64,000 nucleotides of DNA from the NCBI GenBank assembly GCA_934446675.1, contig CAKSEL010000013.1, forward strand, positions 3,809-67,808. The letters run 5' to 3'. Numbering within the stretch: the stretch's first letter is position 1; each line of letters opens with the position of its first letter. Positions 34,278 to 43,037 of this stretch are shown here, one piece after another. Origin of the DNA: an uncultured Eubacteriales bacterium (GTDB lineage Bacteria; Bacillota; Clostridia; Oscillospirales; CAG-382). The notes under the pieces are model-generated. The model ran no database searches. It had not been told where the DNA came from and saw nothing but the letters and a program-made list of their open reading frames with translations. The translations under genes were made by a program, and so were the position numbers.

Positions 34278-36164
34278 TTAAACCTCCTGCAGAGTCCTGA
34301 GCTTATAAAACTCGCCTTTCTTTTCCATAAGCTCCGCGAACGTACCCGTTTCAACGCACATTCCCTGCTTTATGACGGCAATCCTGTCTGCGTTTTTAAT
34401 GGTGGACAGCCTGTGCGCGACGATAAACGTCGTATGACCTTGGGACAGGTTGTTTATCGCGTCCTGAATCTGCCTTTCGGACACGCTGTCGAGCGCGCTT
34501 GTAGCCTCGTCAAGAATAATAACGTCGGGATTTCTTATAATGGCGCGCGCAATGGAAAGGCGCTGGCGCTGACCTCCCGAAAGATTTGCGCCGTGTTCCT
34601 CAAGCTGAGTGTCAACACCGTTGGGCAGCGACGAAATAAATTCCGTAAGCCTTGCCGCGTCAAGTGCGGCATACAGCTTTTCGTCGGTCACGTTTTTCAG
34701 CCCGTAGGTGATATTCTCGCGTATGGTTCCGGTAAACAGCACACTGTTCTGCGGCACTATCGAAATATGTCTGCGGTAATCGTGAAGATCAATGCCGGTA
34801 ATGTCGTGTCCGTCCACGGTGATACTGCCGGATTTCGGCAGATTAAAACCGATAATGAGATTTAACAGCGTGGTCTTTCCCGAACCCGACTCTCCGACAA
34901 ACGCGACGGTCTCTCCGGCATTTACTTTAAGATTCATTCCGCGCAGCAGCGGCTGGTCGTCCTCATACGAAAAATAAACGTCCTTAAATTCGTAATCTCC
35001 TCTGAAGTCGATAAGCTTTAACTTTCCGCTGTTTTCCTCGACGTCCGACGACGAGAGAATTTCACCGACCGAGGATATTGCCTCAAAGCCTTTTGTAAGT
35101 ATCGGCAGCAGTCCGATAATCGACGAGACCTGACCTGTAAGCATTGTAAAATACTGCTGATAAAGCGATATGTCGCCGACCGGTATCTCGCCCTTAAACA
35201 CCATATATCCCGAAAACAGCAGGCACAGAAACTGGAAAAGCTGAAACATTACCCACGAGATTGAGCCGAACAGCGCCGTTACCATGTCGAGCTTAAAGCC
35301 TGTGTTGGCAAGCCTGTTGAGGATCGAGGTCATTTTGCTGACCTCCTTGTTTTCAAGAGCGTGGGCGCGCGTGATGGGCGTCATTTCCACCATGTCCATA
35401 AGGTTTGCAGAGGTATTTTCCATGTTTTTGCGGAAAGTCCTGTTTGTAGAGCCTATCGGTCTGCGGAACGCGCGTACCGTCGCAACGGCGCAGGGAATAC
35501 AAAGCAGGAAGAACACGAAAACCGTGAGATTTGAATACAGCACAACCGCAAGCGCGGTTATCATATTTATGATAATGCCCGGAATTGTGGTAAACAGGTG
35601 CGTTGACAGCTCGTGAATTGTCTCGACGTCGCGCATGAGCTTTGACTGTATGCGTCCGGACTGCATTTCCTTGTGGAAAGTTATTGAAAGCTGCTGAAGC
35701 TTGCGCACCATAGCTCCGCGAAGCCCTGCCTCCACCTTGCGCGAAACAATGCTGTGGTACTTTATGTGCAGCATATGCGTGGGTATATTCAAGAAAAACA
35801 GCGCGGTCATGACGCCTATGTAAATTACAAGCCGTTTTGAAAAGTCCGGCGTCGGGTGAGTTACTATGTTTATGAATTTTGCCGTGATTATCGGCAGCGC
35901 TATGACCGGCAGCGTCTTGATAAAATAGAAAAACAGCGAAACGAGTATTTCTTTGGTATACTTTTTATACATCTTAAAAAGTATCTTGAACGGACGGTCA
36001 CCCGAACGGATATAGGTATCTATAAGCTCTTGCTCAAGAACCTTTACCTCGTCGTCGGTAAAAACCTCGTCTTTTCCCTTACTCTTTCGCTGCGCTTCTC
36101 TGACCTGTGCCGGAACGGGTATTCCTTTGGGTTTTGCGGTGCTTTTCTCCGAATATCTGCTCAT
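34278..36164 (-). CDS. ABC exporter, fused permease-ATPase
   Basis: 628 aa half-transporter of the MsbA/LmrA (ABCB) type, working as a homo- or heterodimer. Six helices (about 50-330), then a nucleotide-binding domain: Walker A GESGSGKTT near 427, signature LSGGQRQRLSIARA near 530, Walker B VIILDEATSALD, and the H-loop VAHRLST. An 80-residue charged N-terminal extension precedes TM1. The start ATG at 36164 has CGGAGG about 8 bases upstream and is preferred to an ATG 12 codons earlier. No partner half-transporter is adjacent. The substrate cannot be read (lipid, peptide or drug). Confidence 0.93.
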   Translation of the reverse strand: MSRYSEKSTAKPKGIPVPAQVREAQRKSKGKDEVFTDDEVKVLEQELIDTYIRSGDRPFKILFKMYKKYTKEILVSLFFYFIKTLPVIALPIITAKFINIVTHPTPDFSKRLVIYIGVMTALFFLNIPTHMLHIKYHSIVSRKVEAGLRGAMVRKLQQLSITFHKEMQSGRIQSKLMRDVETIHELSTHLFTTIPGIIINMITALAVVLYSNLTVFVFFLLCIPCAVATVRAFRRPIGSTNRTFRKNMENTSANLMDMVEMTPITRAHALENKEVSKMTSILNRLANTGFKLDMVTALFGSISWVMFQLFQFLCLLFSGYMVFKGEIPVGDISLYQQYFTMLTGQVSSIIGLLPILTKGFEAISSVGEILSSSDVEENSGKLKLIDFRGDYEFKDVYFSYEDDQPLLRGMNLKVNAGETVAFVGESGSGKTTLLNLIIGFNLPKSGSITVDGHDITGIDLHDYRRHISIVPQNSVLFTGTIRENITYGLKNVTDEKLYAALDAARLTEFISSLPNGVDTQLEEHGANLSGGQRQRLSIARAIIRNPDVIILDEATSALDSVSERQIQDAINNLSQGHTTFIVAHRLSTIKNADRIAVIKQGMCVETGTFAELMEKKGEFYKLRTLQEV

Positions 36165-36226
36165 AATGAGTACCTCCGCAGAGTCACGTTTTTTATTCAT
36201 TTGTACTGCCGTTTTTATTTGCCTTT

Positions 36227-36255
36227 ACATTACCAAAACACGGACGCGTTGTCAA
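36227..36255 (-). promoter_or_regulatory. Promoter of the ABC exporter gene
   Basis: Minus strand TTGACA (36250-36255), 17-bp spacer, TAATGT (36227-36232). Confidence 0.6.
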
Positions 36256-36351
36256 TAGGAAAACGCAAATTTCTTAAAGTTTTTTTACTGCTGTTTTTAA
36301 GACTTTCTCCGACAGCCGGAATACGGCTGTTTTCAGCGCGGAAAACTCTGC

Positions 36352-36549
36352 GTAAAAAATGTAAAGGATCAAAGCATTGTTACCGCGTCTTTCGGAATTG
36401 CCTGCGGAACAAGCGAAGATCTGAAAGACCTCTCGCTCATAAAAGAAGCCGACAGACAGCTTTACATATCCAAAAACGGCGGCAAGGACTGCATTGCCGA
36501 AAACGGCGAAATATTCGCCTGCCGCAAAGAACCTGCCGCGGAAGTATAA
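36352..36549 (+). pseudogene. C-terminal fragment of a GGDEF domain
   Basis: In one frame the sequence reads VTASFGIACGTSEDLKDLS, then IKEADRQLYISKNGGKDC and a stop at 36547-36549. This matches the end of diguanylate cyclase domains (SFGIA ... ADxxLYxxKxxGxN). The GGDEF catalytic loop and everything before it are absent. There is no start codon or ribosome site, and traces of related sequence upstream seem to be in other frames. It is most likely a decayed gene remnant between the ABC exporter promoter and the tRNA. The rest of 36.26-36.63 kb shows nothing else. Confidence 0.5.
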
Positions 36550-36628
36550 AAATCAGCAGCTGTGCGAAATAAGATAAAGAAAAAAGCCTATGGACACTGA
36601 CTTTACAATGTTCATAAGCTTTATTTTT

Positions 36629-36705
36629 TGGTCGGAGTGAGAGGATTCGAACCTCCGGCCTCTTGGTCCCGAACCAAGCACTCTACCAAGCTGAGCCACA
36701 CCCCG
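36629..36705 (-). tRNA. tRNA-Pro (CGG)
   Basis: 77 nt, with the CCA end encoded. The acceptor CGGGGTG pairs with CACTCCG (one G-U). The anticodon stem CTTGG/CCAAG encloses TTCGGGA, so the anticodon is CGG. The T-loop is TTCGAAT. The first three bases on the plus strand (TGG) are the CCA complement. Confidence 0.97.
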
Positions 36706-36875
36706 AAAAAACAATATTTTATTGCAACGCTTGAATTATATCACAACACAAAACTTTTGTCAAGCCGTTTTGAACGATTTTTTTGTCCGCGCACCAAAAT
36801 CACGCCGTCCATTCATACACCGCGGCACTTTTTGGGCGTCCGGTGCAAAAAACAAGGTCTTTTTTAAAAAAAGTG

Positions 36876-36904
36876 TTGTCAAAACCGCTTATCGACTGTA
36901 TAAT
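36876..36904 (+). promoter_or_regulatory. Promoter of murD
   Basis: TTGTCA (36876-36881), 17-bp spacer, TATAAT (36899-36904), 44 bp before the ATG. Confidence 0.8.
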
Positions 36905-36947
36905 ATAGAAGTATAATTATGACTGTCTGAAAAAGGAGCGTCTTTTG

Positions 36948-38393
36948 ATGCCTTACATCAACACAAAGCTTGAACAATACAAAGAGTATCTGCACGGCAA
37001 GACCGCGTCGGTTCTCGGACTCGGCATAAGCAACGCGCCGCTTATAAAATTTCTCATCGAAAACGGCGTAAAGGTGACGGCGCGCGACGCAAAGAGCCTT
37101 GAACAGATAAAAGCCGCAGGGCTTATCGACATTGATTACTGCAATGAGCACGGCGTGAAATTCATACTCGGCGAAAACTATCTTTCGGATATTACCGACG
37201 GGATAATCTACAAATCTCCCGGAATACGCTTTGACCACCCCGAAATTTTAAAGGCTTATTCGTGCGGCTCCGTCATAACAAGCGAAATGGAGGCGTTTTT
37301 GTCGCTCTGTCCGTCAAAGATAATCGCCGTCACCGGCAGCGACGGAAAAACCACCACGACAACGCTGATTTCCGAAATATTGAAAGCGGACGGCAAGCGC
37401 GTTTTTCTCGGCGGAAACATAGGCACACCGTTACTGAGCCGTGTGGGTGAGATAACTCCCGAAGATTTTACCGTGCTTGAGCTTTCGAGTTTTCAGCTCC
37501 ACACCGTAAACCGTTTTGAAAATCCCGGACTTCCCTTTTCGCATCTTGTTTTCCCCGACGCCGCGGTTATTACAAACATTTCGCCCAACCACTTAAACTG
37601 GCACACCGATATGGACGAATATGCGGCTGCAAAATACGCGGTATACCAAAACGCGCGCCCCGGCTCACTGCTTGTGTCGAATTCGGGCTGTGAAAACACG
37701 GCTCACTGCATGGATGACGCGAAAAAGCTCGGTTTAAGAACGCGTTTCTTTGCAAGTGACGTGCCGTCCGACATCAACGTAAAAGACGGGTACATATGCG
37801 TAAACGGCGAAAAGATTATAAAGGTTTCCGACATAGTTATCCCCGGAAAGCACAACGTCGAAAACTACATGGCTGCAATCGGCGCGACTTACGATTATGT
37901 GAGCAAGGACGCCGTATACAAGGTCGCAGCAACGTTCGGCGGTGTCGAACACCGTCTTGAGCTTGTCAAAAAGGATAAAAACGGCGTGAGATACTACAAC
38001 AGCTCTATCGACTCTACTCCCACGCGCACTCTTGCGGCACTTAGCTGTTTCGGCAGCGAGTATGACGGTCGAATTGTGCTTATTCTCGGCGGCAAGGACA
38101 AAAATCTCGATTTTTCCGAGCTTGCAAACGTCGCCTCACTCAAGGCAAAAGCCGTTGTTATTTCCCATGATACCCCCGAATGTAAAATTTTTAACGCGTT
38201 CAAGTCTTCCCCGCACTTCGATCCGTCAAAAGCTCTGCTCCAAACCCGTGACGGATTTGATGACGCAGTTAATTTCGCAGTCACGCTCGCTTCCCCCGAT
38301 GATGTCGTTCTCCTCTCTCCTGCCTGCACAAGCTTTGATGAATTCGACAACTTTATGCAGCGCGGCGACAGATTCAGAAAATTAGTGCTTTAA
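36948..38393 (+). CDS. murD: UDP-N-acetylmuramoyl-L-alanine:D-glutamate ligase MurD
   Basis: 481 aa cytoplasmic ATP-dependent ligase that adds D-Glu to UDP-MurNAc-L-Ala. ATP loop VTGSDGKTTTTTL near residue 128; NISPNHLNWHTDMDEYAAAK near 210, the MurD form of the Mur-ligase middle motif; C-terminal NSSIDSTPTRTLAAL and LGGKDKNLDF. It is slightly longer than typical (about 450). The ATG at 36948 has AAAGGAG about 9 bases upstream; an in-frame TTG directly before it is less likely. The gene stands alone outside any dcw cluster. Confidence 0.95.
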   Translation: MPYINTKLEQYKEYLHGKTASVLGLGISNAPLIKFLIENGVKVTARDAKSLEQIKAAGLIDIDYCNEHGVKFILGENYLSDITDGIIYKSPGIRFDHPEILKAYSCGSVITSEMEAFLSLCPSKIIAVTGSDGKTTTTTLISEILKADGKRVFLGGNIGTPLLSRVGEITPEDFTVLELSSFQLHTVNRFENPGLPFSHLVFPDAAVITNISPNHLNWHTDMDEYAAAKYAVYQNARPGSLLVSNSGCENTAHCMDDAKKLGLRTRFFASDVPSDINVKDGYICVNGEKIIKVSDIVIPGKHNVENYMAAIGATYDYVSKDAVYKVAATFGGVEHRLELVKKDKNGVRYYNSSIDSTPTRTLAALSCFGSEYDGRIVLILGGKDKNLDFSELANVASLKAKAVVISHDTPECKIFNAFKSSPHFDPSKALLQTRDGFDDAVNFAVTLASPDDVVLLSPACTSFDEFDNFMQRGDRFRKLVL

Positions 38394-38422
38394 GGGGTAC
38401 GCAGGAATACGCAAGAATACGC

Positions 38423-38541
38423 GCTTTCTTTTAAAAAAGAAAGCTGCAAAGAAAACGGTAGCCCCTAATTTAGAAAAGAATTGAGGGATACTCCCTGCCT
38501 CCGGCTTGTTCCGTTCGCAGTCAAACAGCAGGACTGCGAAC
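38423..38541. other. Two hairpins after murD, before repeat E
   Basis: GCTTTCTTTT-aa-AAAAGAAAGC (38423-38444) and GTTCGCAGTC...GACTGCGAAC (38513-38541, perfect 10 bp). Neither is followed by a T-run, so I do not call them terminators. Confidence 0.45.
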
Positions 38542-38573
38542 TCAAATCTAAGCAGGTGCCGAAGTAAACTATG

Positions 38574-39160
38574 GAAATTCAGTACAAAGGGTTGCTTTGG
38601 AAAGTGAAATAATTACGCACCAACCAAACAACAAACTAACATTTGTAAAAGTCATCTTGCCGTAGGCAAGCTGGGCAAAAAAGTTAGTCCTGTTGACTGT
38701 ATGACTATATAGAAAATAACACTTGTGCCGAAATGGTTTAAGTTTGTACAAACCCCATTATCGAGCAGTGCGGAGCATCTGCGAGCGAAGATGAGAAATT
38801 TCGGAGGCGAAGGAAATTTTTAGCGACGATAGTTTGATGTGTGGAGAAGAAGCCACGCTTTCGCGGCGGCGATTGAGCCGCGAAAATCTTTTGTTTTACA
38901 CTCTTTAGAGCGCCACTCTTTCGATTCCGAAAAGTGGGGGAATAGGGTTGCAAGTGGAAGTGAGTAATTCGTTTCCGCCAAAAACAGGTGAAAATCAGCC
39001 ACACGCAAGTGTAGTTCGCTTTCGCGGCGGCGTCTGAGCCGCGAACGGCTTTTCGATAGTTTATCCTCGTAGGAGGACTTTTCTCCGTAGAAAAGCGTCA
39101 GAATAGAGTTGCACATGGCAGTGGATAATCCGTTTCCGCCCAAAATTGGCAACACTCACT
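38574..39160. repeat. Mosaic intergenic repeat, copy E (reverse arm)
   Basis: Reverse orientation. The core has hairpin CTTGCCGTAGGCAAG (38656-38670) and AGTCCTGTTGACTG. It continues with the GAGCAGTGCGGAGCATCTG block, the GC-rich hairpin, and a first terminal unit (hairpin CTTTCGATTCCGAAAAG, then TTTCCGCCAAAAACAGG). A second terminal unit has hairpin CTTTTCTCCGTAGAAAAG (39078-39095), GTTGCACATGGCAGTGG and CCGCCCAAAA. It lies between the murD 3' end and the start of the metallophosphoesterase gene, about 30 bp from the latter. Confidence 0.88.
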
Positions 39161-39191
39161 CAAAAATAAAAAGTAAAAAAGGAGCCCCACC

Positions 39192-39893
39192 GTGCTATAC
39201 GCCCTCTCGGATACCCACTTGTCCTTCGCGTCGGATAAACCTATGGACGTGTTCGGAAAAAGCTGGGAAAATCACGCGAAAAAAATTAAAATAAACTGGG
39301 AAAATACCGTAAAAGATACAGATACCGTAGTTGTCGCCGGCGACGTTTCGTGGGGTATGAGCCTTGAAGAGGCTAAAGAGGATCTTCTCTTTATAAATAA
39401 CCTCCCCGGTAAAAAAATCTTCCTTAAAGGCAACCATGACTATTGGTGGTGTACGGCTGCAAAAATGTCGGCGTTCTTTAAGGAAAATAATATAGATACA
39501 ATAGATATTCTCTATAATAACGCCCTGCGCGCCGAAAATAAAATACTCTGCGGCACACGCGGCTGGATAAACGAATTCGGCGTAAAGGCAGAGGACGAAC
39601 GCCTTATAAAACGCGAGGCCCTGCGCCTTGAAATGTCGCTTAATGAGGGTAAAAAACTCAAAGAACAGTACCCGGATGACGAAATAATAGTCTTTATGCA
39701 CTATCCGCCGGTCTTCGGCTCGTTTATTAATTACGATATCGTGGACGTGCTTTACAGATTCGGTGTTGAAAAGGTCTATTACGGCCATCTCCATAACGTA
39801 AGACCCGAACAGCTCGATAAAGAATACCTCGGTATTAAACTTACGCTTACAGCCTGCGATTTTCTCGATTTTAAACCGCTCAAAATCGACTGA
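39192..39893 (+). CDS. Calcineurin-like metallophosphoesterase
   Basis: 233 aa, GTG start with AAAAAGGAG about 9 bases upstream. Dinuclear metal motifs in order: SDTHLS (residue 6), GDVSWG near 50, GNHDYWW near 77, FMHYPP near 170, YGHLHN near 198. The family hydrolyses phosphomono- or diesters; the substrate is unknown. Repeat E ends only about 30 bp upstream and no promoter is visible in between. Transcription must therefore start in the repeat or come from murD. Confidence 0.9.
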   Translation: MLYALSDTHLSFASDKPMDVFGKSWENHAKKIKINWENTVKDTDTVVVAGDVSWGMSLEEAKEDLLFINNLPGKKIFLKGNHDYWWCTAAKMSAFFKENNIDTIDILYNNALRAENKILCGTRGWINEFGVKAEDERLIKREALRLEMSLNEGKKLKEQYPDDEIIVFMHYPPVFGSFINYDIVDVLYRFGVEKVYYGHLHNVRPEQLDKEYLGIKLTLTACDFLDFKPLKID

Positions 39894-39938
39894 ACGCAAT
39901 ATTTTAATAAGATTAGCAAAAAAATTACAATTTCAGAC

Positions 39939-39967
39939 TTTACATTCCGCTCTTTCTTTTATATAAT
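39939..39967 (+). promoter_or_regulatory. Promoter of glmM
   Basis: TTTACA (39939-39944), 17-bp spacer, TATAAT (39962-39967), 60 bp before the ATG. Confidence 0.75.
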
Positions 39968-40027
39968 GTATCAGTTGGTATCATATTTAATGAAAAATCA
40001 TAATCTGTTTTAAGGAGAATCTGAAAA

Positions 40028-41374
40028 ATGGGAAAGTATTTCGGAACCGACGGCTTCAGAGGAGAAGCAAATAAAAACCTGACCGTTGAACACGCCTATA
40101 AGGTAGGACGTTACCTCGGCTGGTACTACGGTAAAGAACATAAATGCAAAATTGTAATAGGAAAAGATACAAGACGTTCAAGCTATATGTTTGAATATGC
40201 GCTTGTTGCGGGTCTTACCGCGTCGGGCGCGGACGCATATCTGCTCCACGTTACCACAACGCCCAGCGTTTCGTATGTCGTAAGAACAGAGGAATTTGAC
40301 TGCGGCATTATGATCTCCGCAAGCCATAATCCTTACTACGATAACGGCATAAAGCTCATCAACAGCCGCGGCGAAAAGCTTTCCGAGGCGGTTATCGCCG
40401 ACATTGAGGCATATATCGACGGCATGATCGACGAGGTTCCGTTTGCGGAACGTGAAAATATCGGCTGCACCGTTGACTATGCCGCCGGAAGAAACCGCTA
40501 TACCGGCTACCTCATCTCTCTTGCGCTCAACTCATATAAGGGCAAGAGAATAGGTCTTGACTGCGCAAACGGCAGCTCATGGATGCTCGCAAAGAGCGTT
40601 TTCGACGCACTCGGCGCACATACATACGTAATAAACAACACGCCTAACGGTACAAATATAAATACCGACTGCGGTTCCACACATATCGAGGGACTGCGCA
40701 GACTCGTTCTCGAAGAAAAGCTCGATATAGGCTTTGCTTTCGACGGCGACGCAGACAGATGCCTTGCGGTTGACGAACTCGGAAACGTAATCACCGGCGA
40801 TAATATTCTCTATATGTGCGGCAAGCATATGAAAGCGCAGGGAAAACTCACAAAGAATACCGTAGTTACAACCATTATGTCAAACTTCGGTCTTTATAAG
40901 GCGTTTGACGAGGCATGCATTGACTATATCAAGACCGACGTCGGAGATAAGTACGTCTACGAGGCAATGCAGCGCGACGGATACAGACTCGGCGGCGAAG
41001 AATCCGGTCATATCATATTCAGCAAGTATGCCTCCACCGGCGACGGTATTATAACCGCAATAAAGGTAATGGAGGTTCTTCTCGAAAGCAAACTTCCTGC
41101 GTCAAAGCTTTCCGAAGGATTTGAGAGATATCCTCAGCTCCTTAAAAACGTAAGAGTAAAGAGCAAGCCCGACGCCGTAAACGATCCCGACGTTAAGGCA
41201 GCTGTGCAGAAAGCCGCCGACGCGCTCGGCAACGACGGAAGAATACTTGTAAGACAGAGCGGAACAGAGCCCGTTATACGCGTAATGGTAGAGGCAAAGG
41301 GCGAAGAGATCTGCCGTAAGTTCGTAAACGACGTCGTTAAGGTAATCGAGGAAAAGGGACATACCGCACTCTGA
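40028..41374 (+). CDS. glmM: Phosphoglucosamine mutase GlmM
   Basis: 448 aa. Converts glucosamine-6-phosphate to glucosamine-1-phosphate for UDP-GlcNAc and peptidoglycan synthesis. GTDGFRGEAN at the start is the GlmM form. The phosphoserine loop is MISASHNPYYDNGIKL near residue 100, metal binding is FDGDADRCLAVD near 240, the sugar loop is GGEESGHI near 325, and the phosphate-binding RQSGTEPVIRVMVE is near 415. AAGGAG precedes the ATG. With murD upstream and the vanZ-like gene 20 bp downstream, the context is cell envelope. Confidence 0.96.
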   Translation: MGKYFGTDGFRGEANKNLTVEHAYKVGRYLGWYYGKEHKCKIVIGKDTRRSSYMFEYALVAGLTASGADAYLLHVTTTPSVSYVVRTEEFDCGIMISASHNPYYDNGIKLINSRGEKLSEAVIADIEAYIDGMIDEVPFAERENIGCTVDYAAGRNRYTGYLISLALNSYKGKRIGLDCANGSSWMLAKSVFDALGAHTYVINNTPNGTNINTDCGSTHIEGLRRLVLEEKLDIGFAFDGDADRCLAVDELGNVITGDNILYMCGKHMKAQGKLTKNTVVTTIMSNFGLYKAFDEACIDYIKTDVGDKYVYEAMQRDGYRLGGEESGHIIFSKYASTGDGIITAIKVMEVLLESKLPASKLSEGFERYPQLLKNVRVKSKPDAVNDPDVKAAVQKAADALGNDGRILVRQSGTEPVIRVMVEAKGEEICRKFVNDVVKVIEEKGHTAL

Positions 41375-41394
41375 AAAATACCGGGGTGATAATT

Positions 41395-41889
41395 TTGAAG
41401 CAAAACCGCCTTGCCGCATTTTTTGCGGTAACAATACTGCTTTGGCTTGCGTTTATTTTCGGCTGTTCGGCAAAGACCGCGCCGGAATCTTCGGTTCAGA
41501 GCAAAAGCGTCACAAGAGCGTTTCTTGAGATCGCAGACAAAAGCTTTGACTCGCTGACGGAAGCGCAGCAGCAGGACCGCATATCAAAAGTCGACCACTT
41601 TGTAAGAAAAGCCGCACATATGTTTCTGTATGCCGTGCTCGGAATTCTGTCAATGTGCTTCTTTACGGTAATTGCAAAATACAAACCGCCGTACAACGCG
41701 CTTTATACAATAATATTCTGTATGCTGTATGCCGCAACCGACGAGTTCCACCAGCTTTTCGTGCCGGGGCGCGGCGCACAGGTACGGGACGTCGTTATAG
41801 ACACCTGCGGCTCGCTCATCGGAACGGCTGTATTCCTGCTAATAATGCACGCGGTAAACCGCCGAAAGGCAAACCGCGCAAACCCCTGA
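41395..41889 (+). CDS. VanZ-like family membrane protein
   Basis: 164 aa, TTG start at 41395 with GGGGTGAT about 8 bases upstream; a GTG three codons earlier would overlap that site. TM1 (about 8-25), then HFVRKAAHMFLYAVLGIL near 65 and DEFHQLFVPGRGAQVRDVV near 120, the two VanZ signatures, with three to four helices in all. VanZ-like proteins are linked to glycopeptide tolerance or envelope stress in Firmicutes, but most are uncharacterised. It follows glmM by 20 bp and probably shares its transcript. Confidence 0.9.
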   Translation: MKQNRLAAFFAVTILLWLAFIFGCSAKTAPESSVQSKSVTRAFLEIADKSFDSLTEAQQQDRISKVDHFVRKAAHMFLYAVLGILSMCFFTVIAKYKPPYNALYTIIFCMLYAATDEFHQLFVPGRGAQVRDVVIDTCGSLIGTAVFLLIMHAVNRRKANRANP

Positions 41890-41905
41890 AAATTCAATAT
41901 TTCCG

Positions 41906-41950
41906 GACGGCTCGGTGTTTTTCAGCATTCCACCCCGCCGTCTTTTTTAT
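41906..41950 (+). terminator. Terminator of glmM-vanZ
   Basis: GACGGCTCGGTG pairs with CACCCCGCCGTC (10 of 12), followed by a six-T run. The gap to 42127 also holds a TATAAT at 42021-42026 without a good -35, the only promoter hint for the next operon. Confidence 0.75.
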
Positions 41951-42127
41951 ATTTTTTGATTTAAGATATTAAGACGTATTTTGTTAATTTATCGAATACA
42001 TGGAGTTCATAATTTTAAAATATAATTTTTGTAGAAAAACGGTTGTAATTTGTTCGGAATTGCGGAACTTTTCGGAATTTCAGCCGTCTTACACGATACA
42101 AACAACATTGCCTGCGGAGGTCATCAA

Positions 42128-43036
42128 GTGAAAAGGAAAAATAAAGACCTGACACTCAGCAAACGCGGCGTAAAGGAGAAACGCCGTGCAAAGCTTGTTT
42201 CGGCAGCCTTTCTGTCGCCGAGTATACTGGGAGTTCTGGTGTTTTTCATAATCCCATTCTTTATAATTATATACTATTCTCTGATAAACAACCCGTTTCA
42301 GGCGGAATTTGTCGGAATAGAAAACTACATAAAGCTATTTAACAACTATTCTTTCAAACAGGCGGTCAGAAACACGGCTCTGTTTGCTGCGGTAAGCGTG
42401 CCGCTCGCCGTGGTGCTGTCATTGCTGCTTGCAATGGCACTCAACTGCAAGATACCAATGCAGAGCAACCTGCGTTCGTTCTTCTTGTCGCCCATGATGG
42501 TTCCGGTCGCGTCGGTCGTTCTTATATGGCAGGTTCTGTTCCACTACAACGGCACGGTAAACGGATTTTTGGAGACCTTCGGAATAGAAAAAATAGACTG
42601 GCTCAAATCAAGCCACGGTATTTGGGTAATAGTGCTGCTCTTTCTGTGGAAGAACTTAGGCTACAACATGATACTGTTTCTCGCGGCGCTCAACAATATC
42701 CCGAAAGACATACTTGAGGTCGCAACCGTCGAGGGCGCAGGGCCGGTAAGACAGTTCTTCTCGATAAAACTCAGATACCTTTCTTCTACAATACTTTTCG
42801 TAACCATAATATCGCTGATAAACTCCTTTAAGGTGTTCAGAGAAATATATCTTCTGTCGGGAGATTATCCGTATGAGAGCCTGTATATGCTCCAGCACTT
42901 CATGAACAACACGTTCGAGTCGCTTGACTATCAGAAGCTTTCCGCAGCCGCGATAATAATGGCTGTGTTCATGGTAATTCTCATCGGCATACTGTTCCTT
43001 GCGGACGACAAATACGGCAGCGACGTGGAGGAATAA
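42128..43036 (+). CDS. Carbohydrate ABC transporter permease (MalF/UgpA type)
   Basis: 302 aa, GTG start at 42128 with GCGGAGG 7 bases upstream; a longer frame has no ribosome site. Six helices from about residue 25, with the coupling (EAA) loop EVATVEGAGPVRQFFSIKL near 200. Normally pairs with a MalG-type permease (next gene, 1 bp later), an MsmK-type ATPase and a solute-binding protein. The binding protein is at 47.3 kb, and the ATPase is not in this operon. The inserted HlyD-like and MacB-domain genes make the context unusual. Confidence 0.92.
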   Translation: MKRKNKDLTLSKRGVKEKRRAKLVSAAFLSPSILGVLVFFIIPFFIIIYYSLINNPFQAEFVGIENYIKLFNNYSFKQAVRNTALFAAVSVPLAVVLSLLLAMALNCKIPMQSNLRSFFLSPMMVPVASVVLIWQVLFHYNGTVNGFLETFGIEKIDWLKSSHGIWVIVLLFLWKNLGYNMILFLAALNNIPKDILEVATVEGAGPVRQFFSIKLRYLSSTILFVTIISLINSFKVFREIYLLSGDYPYESLYMLQHFMNNTFESLDYQKLSAAAIIMAVFMVILIGILFLADDKYGSDVEE

Positions 43037-43037
43037 T

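Noticed and set aside
38423..38541. Calling the hairpins after murD terminators
   Set aside because: The stems are good, but neither is followed by a T-run on either strand.
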